Shown: positions 1-12,204, counted from the first letter of the stretch. The stretch: 64,000 nt of DNA from Leptidea sinapis (GCF_905404315.1 NC_066277.1:14717501-14781500); one strand, 5' to 3'. Made by a program: numbers and translations. The notes: generated from the sequence alone by a model not told the origin.

Positions 1-150
1 ATGCAAAACAAATATTGGAAATAAAAAATAATTATGGGTCCCAAACAGAAATAGAAAGTATCCTATCTCTCAAGTTTCACTAAACTGCACACCATGAAGT
101 AATCCTCATTAAATTCCTGGATGGACGCTGGATTTATATATTATATTAAG
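1..150 (-). mobile_element. Helitron-like element, fragment cut by window edge
   Basis: Shares the stretch around aattatgggtcccaaa and the block about plant-like 'atgaagtaatcc' spacing with the longer copy at 3292-3650 and, in reverse, with 47855-48536. Only the inner part is inside the window. Confidence 0.6.
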
Positions 151-1344
151 ATATTTTTAATTTAAAATTTAGTGAATTCTGTGGATTATAATATAATGAT
201 GATTATAAAATGTAAATTGGATTTTCAGCGCCATAAAACCTATTTGTTATTACAAAAAAAAACTGTATCACCCGTCTAAATTCATAAAAATCATCAAAAT
301 CTTTACTCTCATATAATTTGCAGTTGGGTACTAACTTAACATTGTAGGGATAATTCTGTGTTATAGTTCGGTATATCGCCCTAAGAACGATGACATTAGG
401 CTCACTTTACGAGCAAGCATGTTGAAATTTTTTTTTATATTACCTTATTTGATTTTCCTGCTATTAGAACCGATTTTCCACAAACCAATTTGGAGGAATT
501 ACTTTTAATGTTAAACAAAAACTAACCTTTATTATTTTTTCAAAGAGAAAATTTTAATTATGAAGCCGATTTTCTTAGAATTGCATAAAAAACAAATTTA
601 AAACCTATCCAAATTTGCAAAAAAAAAGTAATTATTTGAAGTTATTATTTAACAAACCGTTAATTATTTCTTTATTTAAACATAACCTCTAAAAGTTTAA
701 GCATAAATCTTAAATCTATATACCTACTATTCTTTTAATCAATAATATTGTACTTCATAGAAATTCAAAACTTCTAACTAAATTTATTCGTTATATAATA
801 GTTAACAGCACACTAATAAAGGGATAGCCCTCCACGTGTCTCGCCTATCTTTGTGACCCACTTACACACACAGCCAAATTTATATTTGTTTGTGCGCGTG
901 GGCAGGCCTTTGATATGCATCTCTATGCATTCACTGTACACAAACTTCGCTTGTTTGTGTAAAGTTTTCGTATGTGTTGACTTCAAAGTAACCTTTACGC
1001 GTGTGTATGTAAAATTTGGAGTAATGGTTGTCTATGTGTGCGTGGAATTTTTAAAGGGATTGTTTGAGTGTGTGCATTACTTATTATTAGTATTGTTTGT
1101 GTGGGTGAGCATTTGGTAGATTTCCTTGTGTTGGGCAGTTTATTATTGTTATGCATGACAGTTCTATTTTCCTGTATCATTTTCTAGTAGTTTTGTATAC
1201 TATTGTGATTTTATACAAGACTAGTGCGCGACCGCAAGCTTACGCGCGTAAATTCTATCTTATGTTATATTTAAAAAGAATCATGATTTAAATTTTAAAC
1301 TAAATGATCTTAAGTTATATCTTATAAGTATATATCTAAAACCT
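151..1344. other. AT-rich DNA, no gene seen
   Basis: Nothing recognisable. Positions 840-1120 are rich in TG/GT steps, which leaves an 88-codon frame open by composition only; it has a biased C/V/F content and no domain. Confidence 0.6.
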
Positions 1345-1668
1345 GATTCCTGCCGCCGAATTCCACCTTCGTACGACACGCCACAAATAAGAATAATATC
1401 ATTCCCACCATCTGGATTCCACCACAGTGCGGTTTTAAAGGTTTACTTTCTCCCACGTACAACCAAGCTGTAGAATGAGCTTCCTTGTGCGGTGTTTCCA
1501 AGACGATACGACATAGGTACCTTCAAATAAGCGGGTACACTTTTTTAAAGGGCCGGCAACGCTCTTGATTCCTCTGGTCTTGCAAGAGAGTGTGGGCGAC
1601 GGTGATCACTTAACACCAGGTGACCCGTACGCTCGATTGTCCTCCTTTTCCATATAAAAAGAAACTTA
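1345..1668 (+). mobile_element. LINE 3' end (family A)
   Basis: Matches the end of a non-LTR retrotransposon RT reading frame plus 3' end: it contains cctgattcctgccgccgaa, then gagcttccttgtgcggtg, and ends with gatcacttaacaccaggtg. Frames are broken. The same sequence recurs about a dozen times in this window. It is jockey/CR1-like by its C-terminal peptide in better copies (4340, 21690). Confidence 0.75.
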
Positions 1669-2609
1669 TAATTAAAAATTTCTTATATTTAATACTTTTA
1701 TATCTAACGTATATCACAGCGTAGCCTTAATTTATTATTGTAAGTTAGCAATACTCCTACTATTGTACGTTTACTATTACTAAGGCTGTAAGTTTTTACA
1801 TCCGAATTACTTGGGTTCAAAAGCGTATTTTTCAAGATTGCCAAATGTATTAAAAAAGGATTGTGTGGTTTTATGAAACCACGGTAAAAGTGAAACTTTT
1901 TTTCACATTATAGACATTTAACTAAAAATTTTTGGAATAATATTCCATTAAGGGTATAAAAATCGCTTTATCAATCTTAATTTTATACTTGGAAAATTGG
2001 AATGATAATGGGAAATAATAAAAGTAGACTAAGTCTCCAACTAATATTTTTATTGAAATCTGTGTCTTAGCTCTGAAAAGGATTAAAAATGATGAATTTT
2101 GAATACTTTTGAATACATTCAATTATTTTTCATGTATATGTGACTGTTTCCCAATACTTTTCAATCAATATTTTTAATCAGGGAGAGTACGACATACATA
2201 ATACTTAACAATTATTTAGATTATATACACATATTAAGAAAAAAAAACAAAATAGCGTGGAGCACTGGCACAAATGTGTAATAGTCACACACGGTCAGCT
2301 GCTGCGAACTATAGGCGCCGCCCGACCGTCACGCGACATGCAACACACAGACGAAAAGTTTGAGACAATGCAATAAAAGTTTCACTTTAAAATTTAAATC
2401 TATACTCAATAACGTATGTATAGAACGTCATTGTCTATGGTACTATAACTATGGAATTTATTGTTATATAATTTTGAAATCAGTTGGATAGGTGAATTTG
2501 AGCCATAATTGTTTCTGAAAACTCGTACATGTACTGGTAGATATGTACTAATACGACTATGATAAGGTGGTACACAATATCTTACAGATATTTTTACATA
2601 AAAATTAAT
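1669..2609. other. AT-rich DNA, no gene seen
   Basis: No open frame with recognisable content. A GC-richer island at about 2258-2345 (gcgccgcccgaccgtcacgcg) stands out from its surroundings but carries no identified motif. Confidence 0.5.
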
Positions 2610-2916
2610 ATTATATATCAGTTTCTGAAATATGAGTGAATATAAAAAAAAAAAAACAATATTATTTTCAGTAATTGAACGACGCTGATAAAAAAAAAAC
2701 TTTCGAGAATTTTTTTTCATAAAAACATAAAATTAATATCAGTTTCAAACATATGCGCAATTGTAAAAAAAAAACTATTATTTCAGTCACTCACTCACTC
2801 AGGCACATATCTGAGATACAAAAAAAAATCGAGATTTTTTTTAGAAAACTGATTCATATAATTTTTGACATATCAGCCATTTTGACAAAAAAACTATTGA
2901 TATTTCAGGAACTGAA
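2610..2916. repeat. Degenerate tandem repeat, about 125-bp unit, 2.4 copies
   Basis: Each unit has atatcagttt, an A-tract, attatttcagt, then a second A-tract followed by cgagattttttt. Units begin near 2613, 2735 and 2868. Copies differ by many substitutions and by A-tract length. Confidence 0.55.
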
Positions 2917-3291
2917 GTTAACAGGGAAGCCTCCAATCAGGAAATAATAGGACCTTGTAAGAAAATTAATTAATAGGATACACATTAACAATGGTCCGAA
3001 GATATTTTCCTTAACAGTAGCACGCGATCTCATGTTTACGTTTTAGCTTCTAGAATCTAGAGAGCAAGGGATATTGAATAAATTATTCATTGTTTATACC
3101 TTATGAAAAGCCCTAGTTGAGTCACAACGAACACGGATTTTGAGTCCAATTTGAAACCATATTTTCAGTAATCGTTAGTTAAATAAATTGTTATTGTCAT
3201 ATTAGAAACTTTAATTCTTTGAAAATTTGTTAAGTATGAAACGTGCAATAAGAAATGACATAAGTTTGAAAAAGTAATTATAATATACTAG

Positions 3292-3650
3292 CTGGCTCGA
3301 CAGACATTGTTCTATAGATAATGAAAAAAAATCTGTTTTATAGGAATTTGCCAATAATATTTCAAAACATCAAGAATTATTTCGTAAAATATGCTCCCTG
3401 TAGTTATAGTGAAATTGTTTCACGGCAGAATTGTCAAACCGTGCGTCACTAAATACTCTCATAGAAAATATGTCCATACAAAACAAAAATTGGAAATAGA
3501 AATAATTATGGGTCCCAAATCGAAATAAAAACTATACATATAAAACTACTGCACTTCATGAAGTAATCCCCATTAAAATCCGTTCATTATTTTAGGAGTC
3601 CATCGCGGACAAACAACATGTCACGTAATTTATATATATTAGATTAAGGT
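3292..3650 (-). mobile_element. Helitron-like non-autonomous element
   Basis: Begins on the plus strand with actagctggctcgacaga (the reverse of a 3' end tctgttgggtcagctagt seen in other copies) and runs to the ttatatatatta end. It includes the segment gttgttctatagataatg, the cacggtttgacag segment (reverse) and cattaaaatccgttcatt. No coding capacity. Confidence 0.65.
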
Positions 3651-3654
3651 AACA

Positions 3655-3745
3655 GTTGCATAAAACGGAGTGGATTTCGGCTCTCTCCATTTTTAGGGTT
3701 CCGTAGCGAAATGGCAAAAAACGGAACCCCTATGAATTCAACATG
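3655..3745. repeat. Dispersed repeat with gggttccgt / acggaaccc
   Basis: Carries agggttccgtagcgaaatgg followed by acggaacccctatg and a (gtcc)n-like run, an arrangement I know as a common dispersed end in lepidopteran genomes. The inverted ggttccgt/acggaacc pair can form a hairpin. Confidence 0.45.
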
Positions 3746-4108
3746 TCTCTCTGTCCGTCCGTATGTCATAGCCACTTTTTTATTAAAAATAATGAATATA
3801 TATTGCGAAATATGTAATAAAAAATAATTAATAGTTAATAATTTGTATTTTCCTAAATTGTTATTAACATACTTGATTAGTAAAGTTATGAATTTTCTTA
3901 AGTTATATAATAATATGTAAAAAGTTATACTTTTAATTATAACATTATTTATACCCTTAGAAGAATTCTCCAACTAGATACCGCAGGCGTAGTCGCACAG
4001 TGCGGCAACCAATACTACCCAAGTGGGCGTACTTGAGCCAGTGTCGAACGATGTGTGAAGTTGACGTGCCACATGTTCTGTTGAACTTTGCTAATAATTG
4101 AAACTAAA

Positions 4109-4187
4109 ATGCCAGGTTGCGTAGTAAAACTTTGTAAAAATAATACTACAAAAAATAAGATAGACACTGGGACACATAATATCATCA
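4109..4187 (+). CDS. Candidate first exon of a THAP-domain protein
   Basis: An ATG opens 26 codons beginning MPGCVVKLCKNNTTKNK and ends one base into a codon at ATCATCA|GTAAGT, a perfect 5' splice site. THAP zinc fingers start at the extreme N terminus with a Cys-x(2-4)-Cys pair (here Cys4 and Cys9), a polar K/N/T run and then the first fold segment, and insect THAP genes often split there. The upstream 120 bases are less AT-rich than the surroundings and could be 5'UTR. No second exon (C-x2-H half, FP and W residues) was found nearby; a LINE lies 150 bp downstream. It could be the start of a real gene, a THAP-type transposase relic, or chance. The exon was read from sequence; the family is an inference. 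Confidence 0.4.
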
Positions 4188-4339
4188 GTAAGTATTTTGT
4201 ATTTTATTAACATCAATGTAAAAATCATGAAGCGTAAGTCAATGATATTATAGTATACTTTTAAATATCATCGGCGTATGTTACAAAATTTGAAAGACGA
4301 CATTGAGTGTCAAGATGCCAGCACACAAGCATCTAATAG

Positions 4340-4862
4340 TTTTTTTTTTTATATGAGAGGGGGCAAACGGGCAAGAGGTTCATGGGATGGGGAGAGGTGA
4401 CACATCAAGAAATGCGTTGCCGGCCTTTAAGGGAGTATGCTTTTTTCTTGAAGGTCACTAAGTCGTATCTGTTCGGGAAGACCGCTGCCGGTAGTTGATG
4501 CCACAAAATGGCTGTGCGAGGCATGAAATTTCGAACAAAACGCGCGGTTGTGGAATGCCAGACGTCTACGTGATGCGGATGGTACTTTGCACGTAATGTC
4601 CGGTGGTGGAATTCGGCCGCTGGAATCAACCCGAACAGCTCCTCTGAGCACTACCCGTGATAAATGTGGTAGAAGATGCAGAGAGAACCCACATCTCTAC
4701 GCAATGCTAGAGAATCAAGCCAATCGGAGATGACTTGATCGTCGATGATTCGAGCCGCTCTTCGTTGTATGCGGTCAAATGGAAGAAGCTGGTATTGGGG
4801 AGCACCCGCCCAGAGGTGAGAACAGTACTCCATGTGAGGCCGAATTGCAGGCGGTGGCTTTT
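4340..4862 (-). pseudogene. LINE RT C-terminal fragment (family A), one in-frame stop
   Basis: Reading the minus strand from 4833 gives MEYCSHLWAGAPQYQLLPFD, then LALRRDVGSLCIFYHIYHG, a TAG stop at 4651-4653, and in the same frame CSEELFGLIPAAEFHHRT and on to ILWHQLPAAVFPNRYD, stopping at 4405. This is the typical C terminus of jockey/CR1-like reverse transcriptases. The 3' end runs into an A-rich tail at 4340-4350. It is the best preserved LINE coding piece here: one nonsense change across about 143 codons and no frameshift, so probably one of the younger copies. Confidence 0.8.
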
Positions 4863-4905
4863 AGTGAAGTACTGTCTCGCCTTACTAACTACACCAAGCT
4901 TTTAA

Positions 4906-5504
4906 GGGGCCAGTTTGGCCTTCTCTTCCAACTCACCACGGAACTGAACGTCGCTCGATATATCGACGCCAAGTATCTAATAGTTGCCGTATTAAAAAAG
5001 CTATAGTTTTTTAATTAGTGCGGTTTATACCTATATGTGAAATTATGTATTTAGTTAGATAAGAGTAATAAGATAAGGTTGAATAAATACATACATAAAT
5101 GGACAAATACAACACTATTTACATATAACATTGTGAGATTTTCTTACCCAGGATACCAATAAAGCCCCAAGAGCCAAAGAGAAAAAGCATTTGTAGGGAG
5201 GCGAGTCAGTCGAGAGTCCTATAACTGACTTTTCCTAGTCATCGCTCTTCGTATAATACGAAAGTAACCAGATTTTCACAGATTTCTGGATTTCCCCCAA
5301 AACACATTGGAATTTAGAAGACTAATAAAGCCTTATCCCCGAAAACATAACTATAAGGAATAAGTTTTCTGAGACATACATATAAAGCATAATTGTAAGC
5401 TGTTATGAAGTAGATTATAAGCACTTTAGCGAAGAACTTTGTAATTTCATTTTTGAAGTGAAAACTTTTTTTTACATCGTTATGATTGTAAAGCTGATAA
5501 AACG
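4906..5504. other. AT-rich DNA, no gene seen
   Basis: No recognisable element or gene; no repeat partner noticed inside the window. Confidence 0.5.
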
Positions 5505-5805
5505 AAAAAGCGCGACAGTAAAATGAGACAGAAATATAAATTCATAAGATTTAACGTGGGAGGAAAAGAGAGTATTATACACTGTTTTGGTACCAGGTGA
5601 TCATAGCTGAAGAAGAGATTGTCAGAATATATTCTGACGTCATGCGCACGACGTATCACTACATAGACACCAGGAGAACATAAATAAGGTAGCGGAGATA
5701 GTAATGTCTTTCATAGCGGTTGAAATCATGTGTCATCCTAACAACATGTACCAGGAATTCATATGCAGGGTAGAGGTTCACGCACAATTCAGATTTTACT
5801 TCTGA
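5505..5805 (+). repeat. Dispersed repeat, copy 1 (inverted partner at 18040-18460)
   Basis: Shares ggtaccaggtgatcatag, agaagagattgtc, catgcgcacgacg, acaccaggagaacataaata and gtctttcatagcggttgaaa with the minus strand of 18088-18270, in the same order. No coding capacity was recognised; probably an old transposon. Confidence 0.6.
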
Positions 5806-7341
5806 CATGTGTACTTTGTACGCACGCATTTTTTTTGGTTATTTAAGTATTTAGATCAGTAATAATGAAACGAAAAAACTCGTGCGCTAGAACTAGTATT
5901 ATAATAAATACTTAAAATTTGGTTCGTGCCAAAATATGGTAGAAACATTGTGAGATTCTCAACATACTCAAAATTCTACTCCGAGAGTGAATGACTACAT
6001 CACTTGCACTGTTCTGTGACTTCCACAAAATATTTTATCAATCTATAAATTTAGGTACCGTAAAACAGTAAAAGACAGACAGAGTTACTTATGTTAATAT
6101 CTGCCATTACATATTTTTTAGCTCCAACATCTTGATATGTGTGTGTTTGTTTCAGGCATTTATTTGAAATTTTAAAGTGATAACTTCCATAGATTGCTTT
6201 CGAATAGGTTTTTCAATGTATCTTTTCTACACACAATATAGTATTGGGATTCCCACACATAGGTTTATTTTACTGCCTGTGTACCAGATGAGGGCCGCGC
6301 AGGGCTGCCCCACAAAACGCATCCCACTTTAGAAATTAGGTCAGTATAAATATACGCTGCACTTGCACGCGTATAGGGCTGTCACGCGTCAAAAATTAAT
6401 ATCTATTTATGTTAAGTGACGTAAGATGAAAACAGAAAATTATATCTGATTACCATATAAATATAATTGGAATATGTTTGATTGCGTAATTAAAAGGCTA
6501 TTTATATTTGTAACATATGTAACAATAGCAAATAAATAAGAGATAATTATAATAATCTAGTTATAAGCGTCTTATAAAAATAAATACAAAGTAAAATAAT
6601 TAATTTTACTATTCAAAATACATTTCAAATTTACATAAATTTTATGGGAAAATATTTAAATTTTTAGCACATATTTGTTTTCTACATATTGTTATTGTAT
6701 ACATAGAGAAATAATTATGATATTATATTATATTTTGAGAAGACGCTGGAATATTTTTGTTCAATTTCGTTTTAAGGTAAAATTGTTTATTCATTACAAA
6801 CCAAACGCTCGTATAAACATAATGTAACGTAAACATAAAACTGAAACTGAAAAAAAAACTACGTTTAAAAAAACTGACTTCAAAAACTGAAATGTATAAT
6901 GTATAACTAAAAATTTAATTTAATACACTCTCTTGCAAACCTTTACCTTTAATATTAATTAAATACCATTATTTATATGTGACCTACCTATTGAAAGCTA
7001 TATAGACGAATAAGTCGGTGCCATTCCATGGTCTGGTTTGCATCTTTCGAGAAATTTTTATGACAAACTATCAGCTGATGCATTCGATTTTAATTTGCAA
7101 CACATTCCGACAAATCAGAACAAGATAATAATAAAATAAATAAATAAATTTTCTTACATTGTGACAACCCTAAAACAGAACAGCGGACGTTGTGGATAGT
7201 AACCACGCGGAAAGCAGATCTGTGATACCTACTATAATTTATTTAATATAAACAAATTGTTAACTAACCGTGAATACTTTATATTAATATGTCGTTTGAT
7301 TAACTGATGATGGTTAACATTATGTTTATTATGTATGTACT
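5806..7341. other. AT-rich DNA, no gene seen
   Basis: No recognisable gene or repeat. A TATAAATA at about 6346 lies in a short GC-richer patch (6285-6390) but no transcript can be argued from it. Confidence 0.5.
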
Positions 7342-7505
7342 AGCTAACCCGACAGACGATTCATAAAAAAAAAAAAAAATTTTGCGGATGAAATTTCGTA
7401 AAATCTGTTCTTAGCTGACCTGTACTCGGCGAAAGGAATATTCCGACCAAATTTCAAGTCTCTCCTAATGGTTCCAGAGATATTGTGATAAGTCAATATA
7501 TATAG
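7342..7505 (-). mobile_element. Helitron-like 3' end fragment
   Basis: Starts with actagctaacccgacagac, the reversed terminal sequence of the Helitron-like family, then continues with unrelated AT-rich sequence to a TATA-rich end. Confidence 0.5.
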
Positions 7506-7535
7506 ATGGAAATCTATTATACCTATATATTACAA

Positions 7536-7853
7536 TAAAGATTCTTTTTATGAAAATATGGGTCGAGACGAGCAGGACGTTCAGCTGATGGTAATTGATG
7601 CGCCCTGCCCATTACAATGCAGTGCCGCTCAGGATTCTTGAAATACCCAAAAATTCTGAGTGGCACTACAACTGCGCTTGTCACCTTGAGACATAAGATT
7701 TCAAGTATCATTTGCCAAGTAATTTCACTAGCTACGGCACCCTTCAGACCGAAACACAGTAATGCTAAGCCACTACGGCTTCACGGCAGAAATAGGCGCC
7801 GTTGTGGTACCCATAATCTAGCCGGTATTCTGAGCAAAGGAGTCTCTCAATGA
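7536..7853 (-). mobile_element. Lep1-like element
   Basis: Nearly full copy. In reverse orientation it begins at a T-tract with tatgaaaatatgggtcgag and ends gagcaaaggagtctctca, lacking the last bases cccactgg. It keeps the agtgccgctcag hairpin region and the cagtaatg segment, but the right arm of that hairpin is lost. Confidence 0.8.
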
Positions 7854-8142
7854 TGTATCCTCCCAATGGTCAGATTATGTAAAAAGTACCAATTTTAAAT
7901 TCTACTATAGAGATATTATACTAATAGAATCATTATCAATACAAAATATGTATATAACTCGTACGCAAGTCGTCACAAAAAAATTAAACAATAAATTAAT
8001 TCATAAAAAAATATAATTTCCAGCCAATCTACATTACTTTCAAACGAAGCTTGCTCGAATAACAACAGTGTAACCGGAAAAATTTTAATTTTAAGAATGA
8101 ATTCACAACATTCACTCAATTAACCAATAATTCAAACAATTT

Positions 8143-8458
8143 ACCAGTGGAAGGCTCCTTTGCACAGGATGCCGGCTAGATTATGCGTACCACAACAGCG
8201 CCTATTGCTGCCGTGAAGCAGTAATGTGTAAGCATGACTGTGTTTCGGTCTGAAGGGCGCCGTAGCTAGTCAAATTACTGGGCAAATTAGACTTAACATC
8301 TTGTGTCTCAAGGTGAAGAGCGCAGTTATAGTGCAGCTCAGAATTTTTGGGGTTTTTCAAGAATCCTGAGCGGCACTGCATTGTAATCGGCAGGGCGTAT
8401 CAATTACCATCAGCTGAATGTCCTGCTCGTCTCGTCCCTTATTTTTATAAAAAAAAAA
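8143..8458 (+). mobile_element. Lep1-like element
   Basis: Runs from accagtggaaggctcctttg to cccttatttttataaaa and a 13-base A-tract. The A-tract directly abuts the RTE fragment that follows at 8459. Both internal hairpin regions are present. Confidence 0.85.
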
Positions 8459-8700
8459 AAAGTGGAAATGGACAGGTCATATGATAAGAGAAAAGACAGA
8501 GAAATGGGCAAGACTAATAACTGAATGGCAAACACTAGATAGCAAAAGAAACAGAGGTAGACAGCCTATGAGATGGAAGACGACATCAAGAAAATAGCGG
8601 GGCAACTATGGACTCGTACAGCAAAAGACAGGACAGAATAGAAATCTTTGGAGGAGGCCTTTGTCGGAAGACAAGCTGTACCAAAGTTTGCCGATATTAT
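8459..8700 (+). pseudogene. RTE-like LINE C-terminal fragment
   Basis: Plus-strand translation across small frame breaks gives WKWTGHMIRE, WARLITEWQT, RGRQPMRWKDD and EWKSLEEAFVGRQ. This is the RTE-clade C terminus (K-x-W-x-GHI-R ... GRP-RW-DD), also seen in better form at 26895 and 61149. It is a divergent subfamily. Confidence 0.7.
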
Positions 8701-8724
8701 TCAAAGGCACTTTTTACTTTATTT

Positions 8725-9010
8725 CTTTTTTTTTATGGAATAGGAGGACAAACGAGCGTACGGGTCACCTGGTGTTAAGTGATCACCGCCGCCCACATTC
8801 TCTTGCAACACCAGAGGAATCACAACAGCATTACCGGCCTTTAAGGAAGGTGTACGCGCTTTTTTTGAAGGTACCCATGTCGTATCGTCCCGGAAACACC
8901 GCACAAGGAAGCTCATTCCACAGCTTTGTAGTACGTGGAAGAAAGCGCCTTGAAAACCGCACTATGGAGACTTGTGGCGTGTCGTGTGAAGGTGGAATTT
9001 CATTAGAATT
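8725..9010 (-). mobile_element. LINE 3' end (family A)
   Basis: On the minus strand it runs from aattccaccttcacacga through gagcttccttgtgcggtg to gtcctcctattccataaa and an A-tract at 8725. Frames are broken. Confidence 0.8.
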
Positions 9011-9144
9011 ATGTTAAATTTGTACAGCAATACATGCTTTTATTTTATTTATTTATTTGAAAAATACTGAATGATCGAGAAGGACTCGAGATGGAAATAC
9101 TAGTTGGAAGACTTACTCCAGTATTTAACCCTTATTTAACTTGC

Positions 9145-9375
9145 GTGGTATCTGGTCCAAAGCTGGTTCCTGCCATTGAATTCCATCTTCGCACTATAAG
9201 CCACAAACTTTGATACCATCCCCACCATCTGGATGTGGGATGTCCCTCTACAGTGTGCTTTTCCAGGGTCTTTTTGCCACAAATGGAGCGTGGTGTTACC
9301 ATAACATTACATGGGTTCCTTTAGAGGAAGAGAAAAATCCTTCCTTAAAGGCTGGCAACGCTTTTGTAATAATTT
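9145..9375 (+). mobile_element. LINE 3' fragment (family A), strongly decayed
   Basis: Recognisable from ctggttcctgccattgaatt, accatccccaccatctggat, ttacatgggttccttt and ccttaaaggctggcaacg. The rest is heavily substituted and the far 3' end is missing. Confidence 0.6.
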
Positions 9376-9439
9376 TGCTAGGCAGGAGTTTGTAGGTCAG
9401 CTATACTCTAACAACTTGTGACCTACTATTGCTTGTCTT

Positions 9440-9741
9440 TCTTTTTTTTCATGAAAATAAGGGACGAGACGAGCAGGACGTTCAGCTGATTGTAATTGGT
9501 CCTGTCCATTACAATTAAGTGCCGCACATCTTGAAAAACCCCAAAAATTCTGAATGGCACTACAACTACTCTCGTCACCTTGAGACATAACATGTTAAGT
9601 CTCATTTGCCTAGTAATTTCAATAGCGCCCTTCAGACCGAAACACAGTAATGCTTACACATTACTGCTTCACGGCAGAAATAGACGCCGTTGCGGTACCC
9701 ATAATCTAGTCGGCATCCTGTGTAAAGGAGCCTCCCACTGG
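9440..9741 (-). mobile_element. Lep1-like element
   Basis: Nearly full, from catgaaaataagggacgag to gagcctcccactgg. It sits after a ctttctttttttt run. It lacks the left arm of the agtgccgctcag hairpin (reads gtgccgcacatc). Confidence 0.85.
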
Positions 9742-9744
9742 TAA

Positions 9745-11559
9745 GTTATTCCTTAGAAGAAGGTGGCTACTTGGTATAGGCTTTAGAAAAAAAACTTCAC
9801 ATGTTTCTATTTAATCTGGTGTGAACTACGTGTATTTTTCCAGTTATAATCGAATAGTTTGATACCCGTTAATCGCCAGTTGGCCCACTTAACTGAGAGG
9901 TTAAAAATAACCAACATTCCCGTTACCTCTGCCAACCGTTTAACCCTGTATAAGCTGAGGATACTGACCTGCGAATAGTTGACAGTCTGATAGTTTAGAG
10001 TTAGAAATATAAAAATCAAAAACATTTATTTCGCACTTTTCATATACAAATTAACATTTTATACTACTACTATAAGAGATTAGACTACGCTTGCCACGAC
10101 GAGATTAGTGTGTTTAAAGTCAATTTAAAAATTATTTATTCCTTAGATTAAGGATTGGTCTCCGCTGTGCTCCAACTAGATACGCATAGATATATATGTC
10201 GGAGAATTAGAATATAAAAGTAATATGGCCTGTATGATTATATTCTACTCTGTGTATTGGGCTGAACTGATGGCGAACGTCATCTTTCAAAGTGTGTTTG
10301 AAGTTGTCACTGTGCACGTCACTGTCGGTGACGTGATTGAAGTTAGTTGTCCATCAGAAGAGCGCTCATTGAGAAGTCGCAGTCGTCTTCAAGCTAGCGC
10401 CCGCCCCGGTTGTGCGCACTGATCGACTTAAAACAACATGGAGATACCAACACCGTGACGCCCGATTTTAAATCCAAATAAATCTCCGAGATATATAAAA
10501 AAAACATGCAAAAACGACATAGTATTCGTTAATACCTCCAAAGAAGCTTCACAAGTGGTAGGAAAAGTGCATCGTAATCATAATCCTTCGCCTGTAATGG
10601 TTTAATGAGGGTAGACACCCCTATGACCGATCAAGGAATTTTTTTTTGACAGTAAGCAGAGACGAGCAGGACGTACAGCTGATGGTAATTGATGCGCCCT
10701 GCCCATTACAATGCAGTGCCCCTCAGGATTTATGCCTGGGCACGAACTACCAACTACCTTCGGCTAGAATTTAACATGGGGACTTTGTAAGAGCTTAAAA
10801 ATGACCATCGATTAGCACATAGATTAGATTATTAATAGCAGATTAGAACCCTTGAACAAGTAATTATCGTAATACCATTGATTCACAGCCAGACCGAATA
10901 AAGGCATGCATTAGAGCCAAAGTTACTGATTTCGTATTCGAATTATTTTATATTTACTTTCGAAATTACATTTCACTGAAACTTCCCGATAGGATCGTCC
11001 AGCCACCACAAGTAGGACCCGTTCTCTAGCATGACGCATGGACCAACCATTGCCTTCCTCGACCATATTTTAGGGAAGGGATCGACCCGCCCCACGTCGC
11101 CGCCATTAGCACCAACTATAATAATTCAATATAAATTAATTAACTACATTCAATGAATACATAATATAAGTTTTATAACATTTAAATTTGAAAGAAATCC
11201 ATTTTTTTAAAACGAATTTATTCACTTGACTATGTTTATCATAATACTGAAGAATTGGCAATGGAATTACACGTCAAAGTGAATGAAATCAAAAAATTAA
11301 GCTTTAAGCTAACTCTAAATTAATTAGGCACTATTCACATTGCAAATAAATCTAATTATAATTTTAGCTACTTTAATAGCAACCCTTGACCGCCCGATGA
11401 TTTGTGTCTTGGCAGGCGAGTCTACGATTAGTCTCCGATGTGAATCACTGTGAAGTTAAGGTTGTGCCAGACAGGCGGATGCGTAGTCGTATTATTCAGT
11501 AACAAATCTGTTGCTTTGTAAATATTTGTGCAGTAATACTACATTATTATATCACACGA
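9745..11559. other. No gene identified; possible TATA box
   Basis: Mostly unrecognised. A TATAAAAG lies at 10214-10221 ahead of a GC-richer stretch (10300-10430) that keeps a 65-codon frame open, but no homology or splice signal supports a gene. Another GC-richer patch lies at 10985-11110. A Lep1-like fragment is listed separately. Confidence 0.45.
10650..10735 (-). mobile_element. Lep1-like element, fragment
   Basis: Keeps only the A-tract-side third: gagacgagcaggacg through aatgcagtgcccctcagga, then stops abruptly. Confidence 0.75.
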
Positions 11560-11645
11560 CCTTTATATATCACAGTGGTTACGCTGCTCTTTGTGCTAGA
11601 TGTCCTAAGTTCGAATCTCGGTAGTTGTAAACAATTGTAATATTA
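11560..11645 (+). mobile_element. tRNA-like SINE head, fragment
   Basis: cagtggttacgctgct followed 20 bases later by aagttcgaatctcgg resembles the A and B boxes of a tRNA-derived SINE promoter. It does not fold into a complete tRNA with matching acceptor arms. Confidence 0.4.
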
Positions 11646-12204
11646 TAATAATAATTATGTATATTATGTAAAATATATTATCATTGTCTCGCATCCATAG
11701 TAAGCAGTAGTTCGTTGCAATATAATATGCGTAGAAGTGCTAATTCACTAATTTATTTCGATTATCTAGCTAAGGGTCACTTATCATTTACGACCAATAT
11801 ATGAATGATGTGAAACTAGAACGTTCTCTTCACTCTGTTCGTCAAAATTTTAATAATTAGAAGGTCTAGCAGAAAATAATATTCTCTAGTTAATAAAGCG
11901 CTTGCAATATTTATTGGTTAGATGGACAAATGAATTAAAATAGCACTTTTTACGTATTATTATTAGTTTTTGCAGTGCTATTCATGTCTATTAATTCGGT
12001 TATGTAGTTAACATTCATAAACACATGATATTATTTTTTGTTTTTTTAATATAAGTAAAGATAACACTGGGAATTAAACATGCTTCCAATTTTTGAGAAC
12101 TCGAATAGCAGGCTCATCAACATTATGGAGTCCTGTGCTAGATAAAGCGAGATTATTTGTAACATAAAAAAGTGTGTGTGTACTTATGTATGCACGCAAG
12201 AAGT

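Noticed and set aside
853..1119. 88-codon open frame
   Set aside because: Lies in TG-rich sequence; Cys/Val/Phe-rich content with no domain or splice signals.
10225..10422. 65-codon frame behind a TATAAAAG
   Set aside because: The TATA word is common in AT-rich DNA and the peptide has no recognisable feature.
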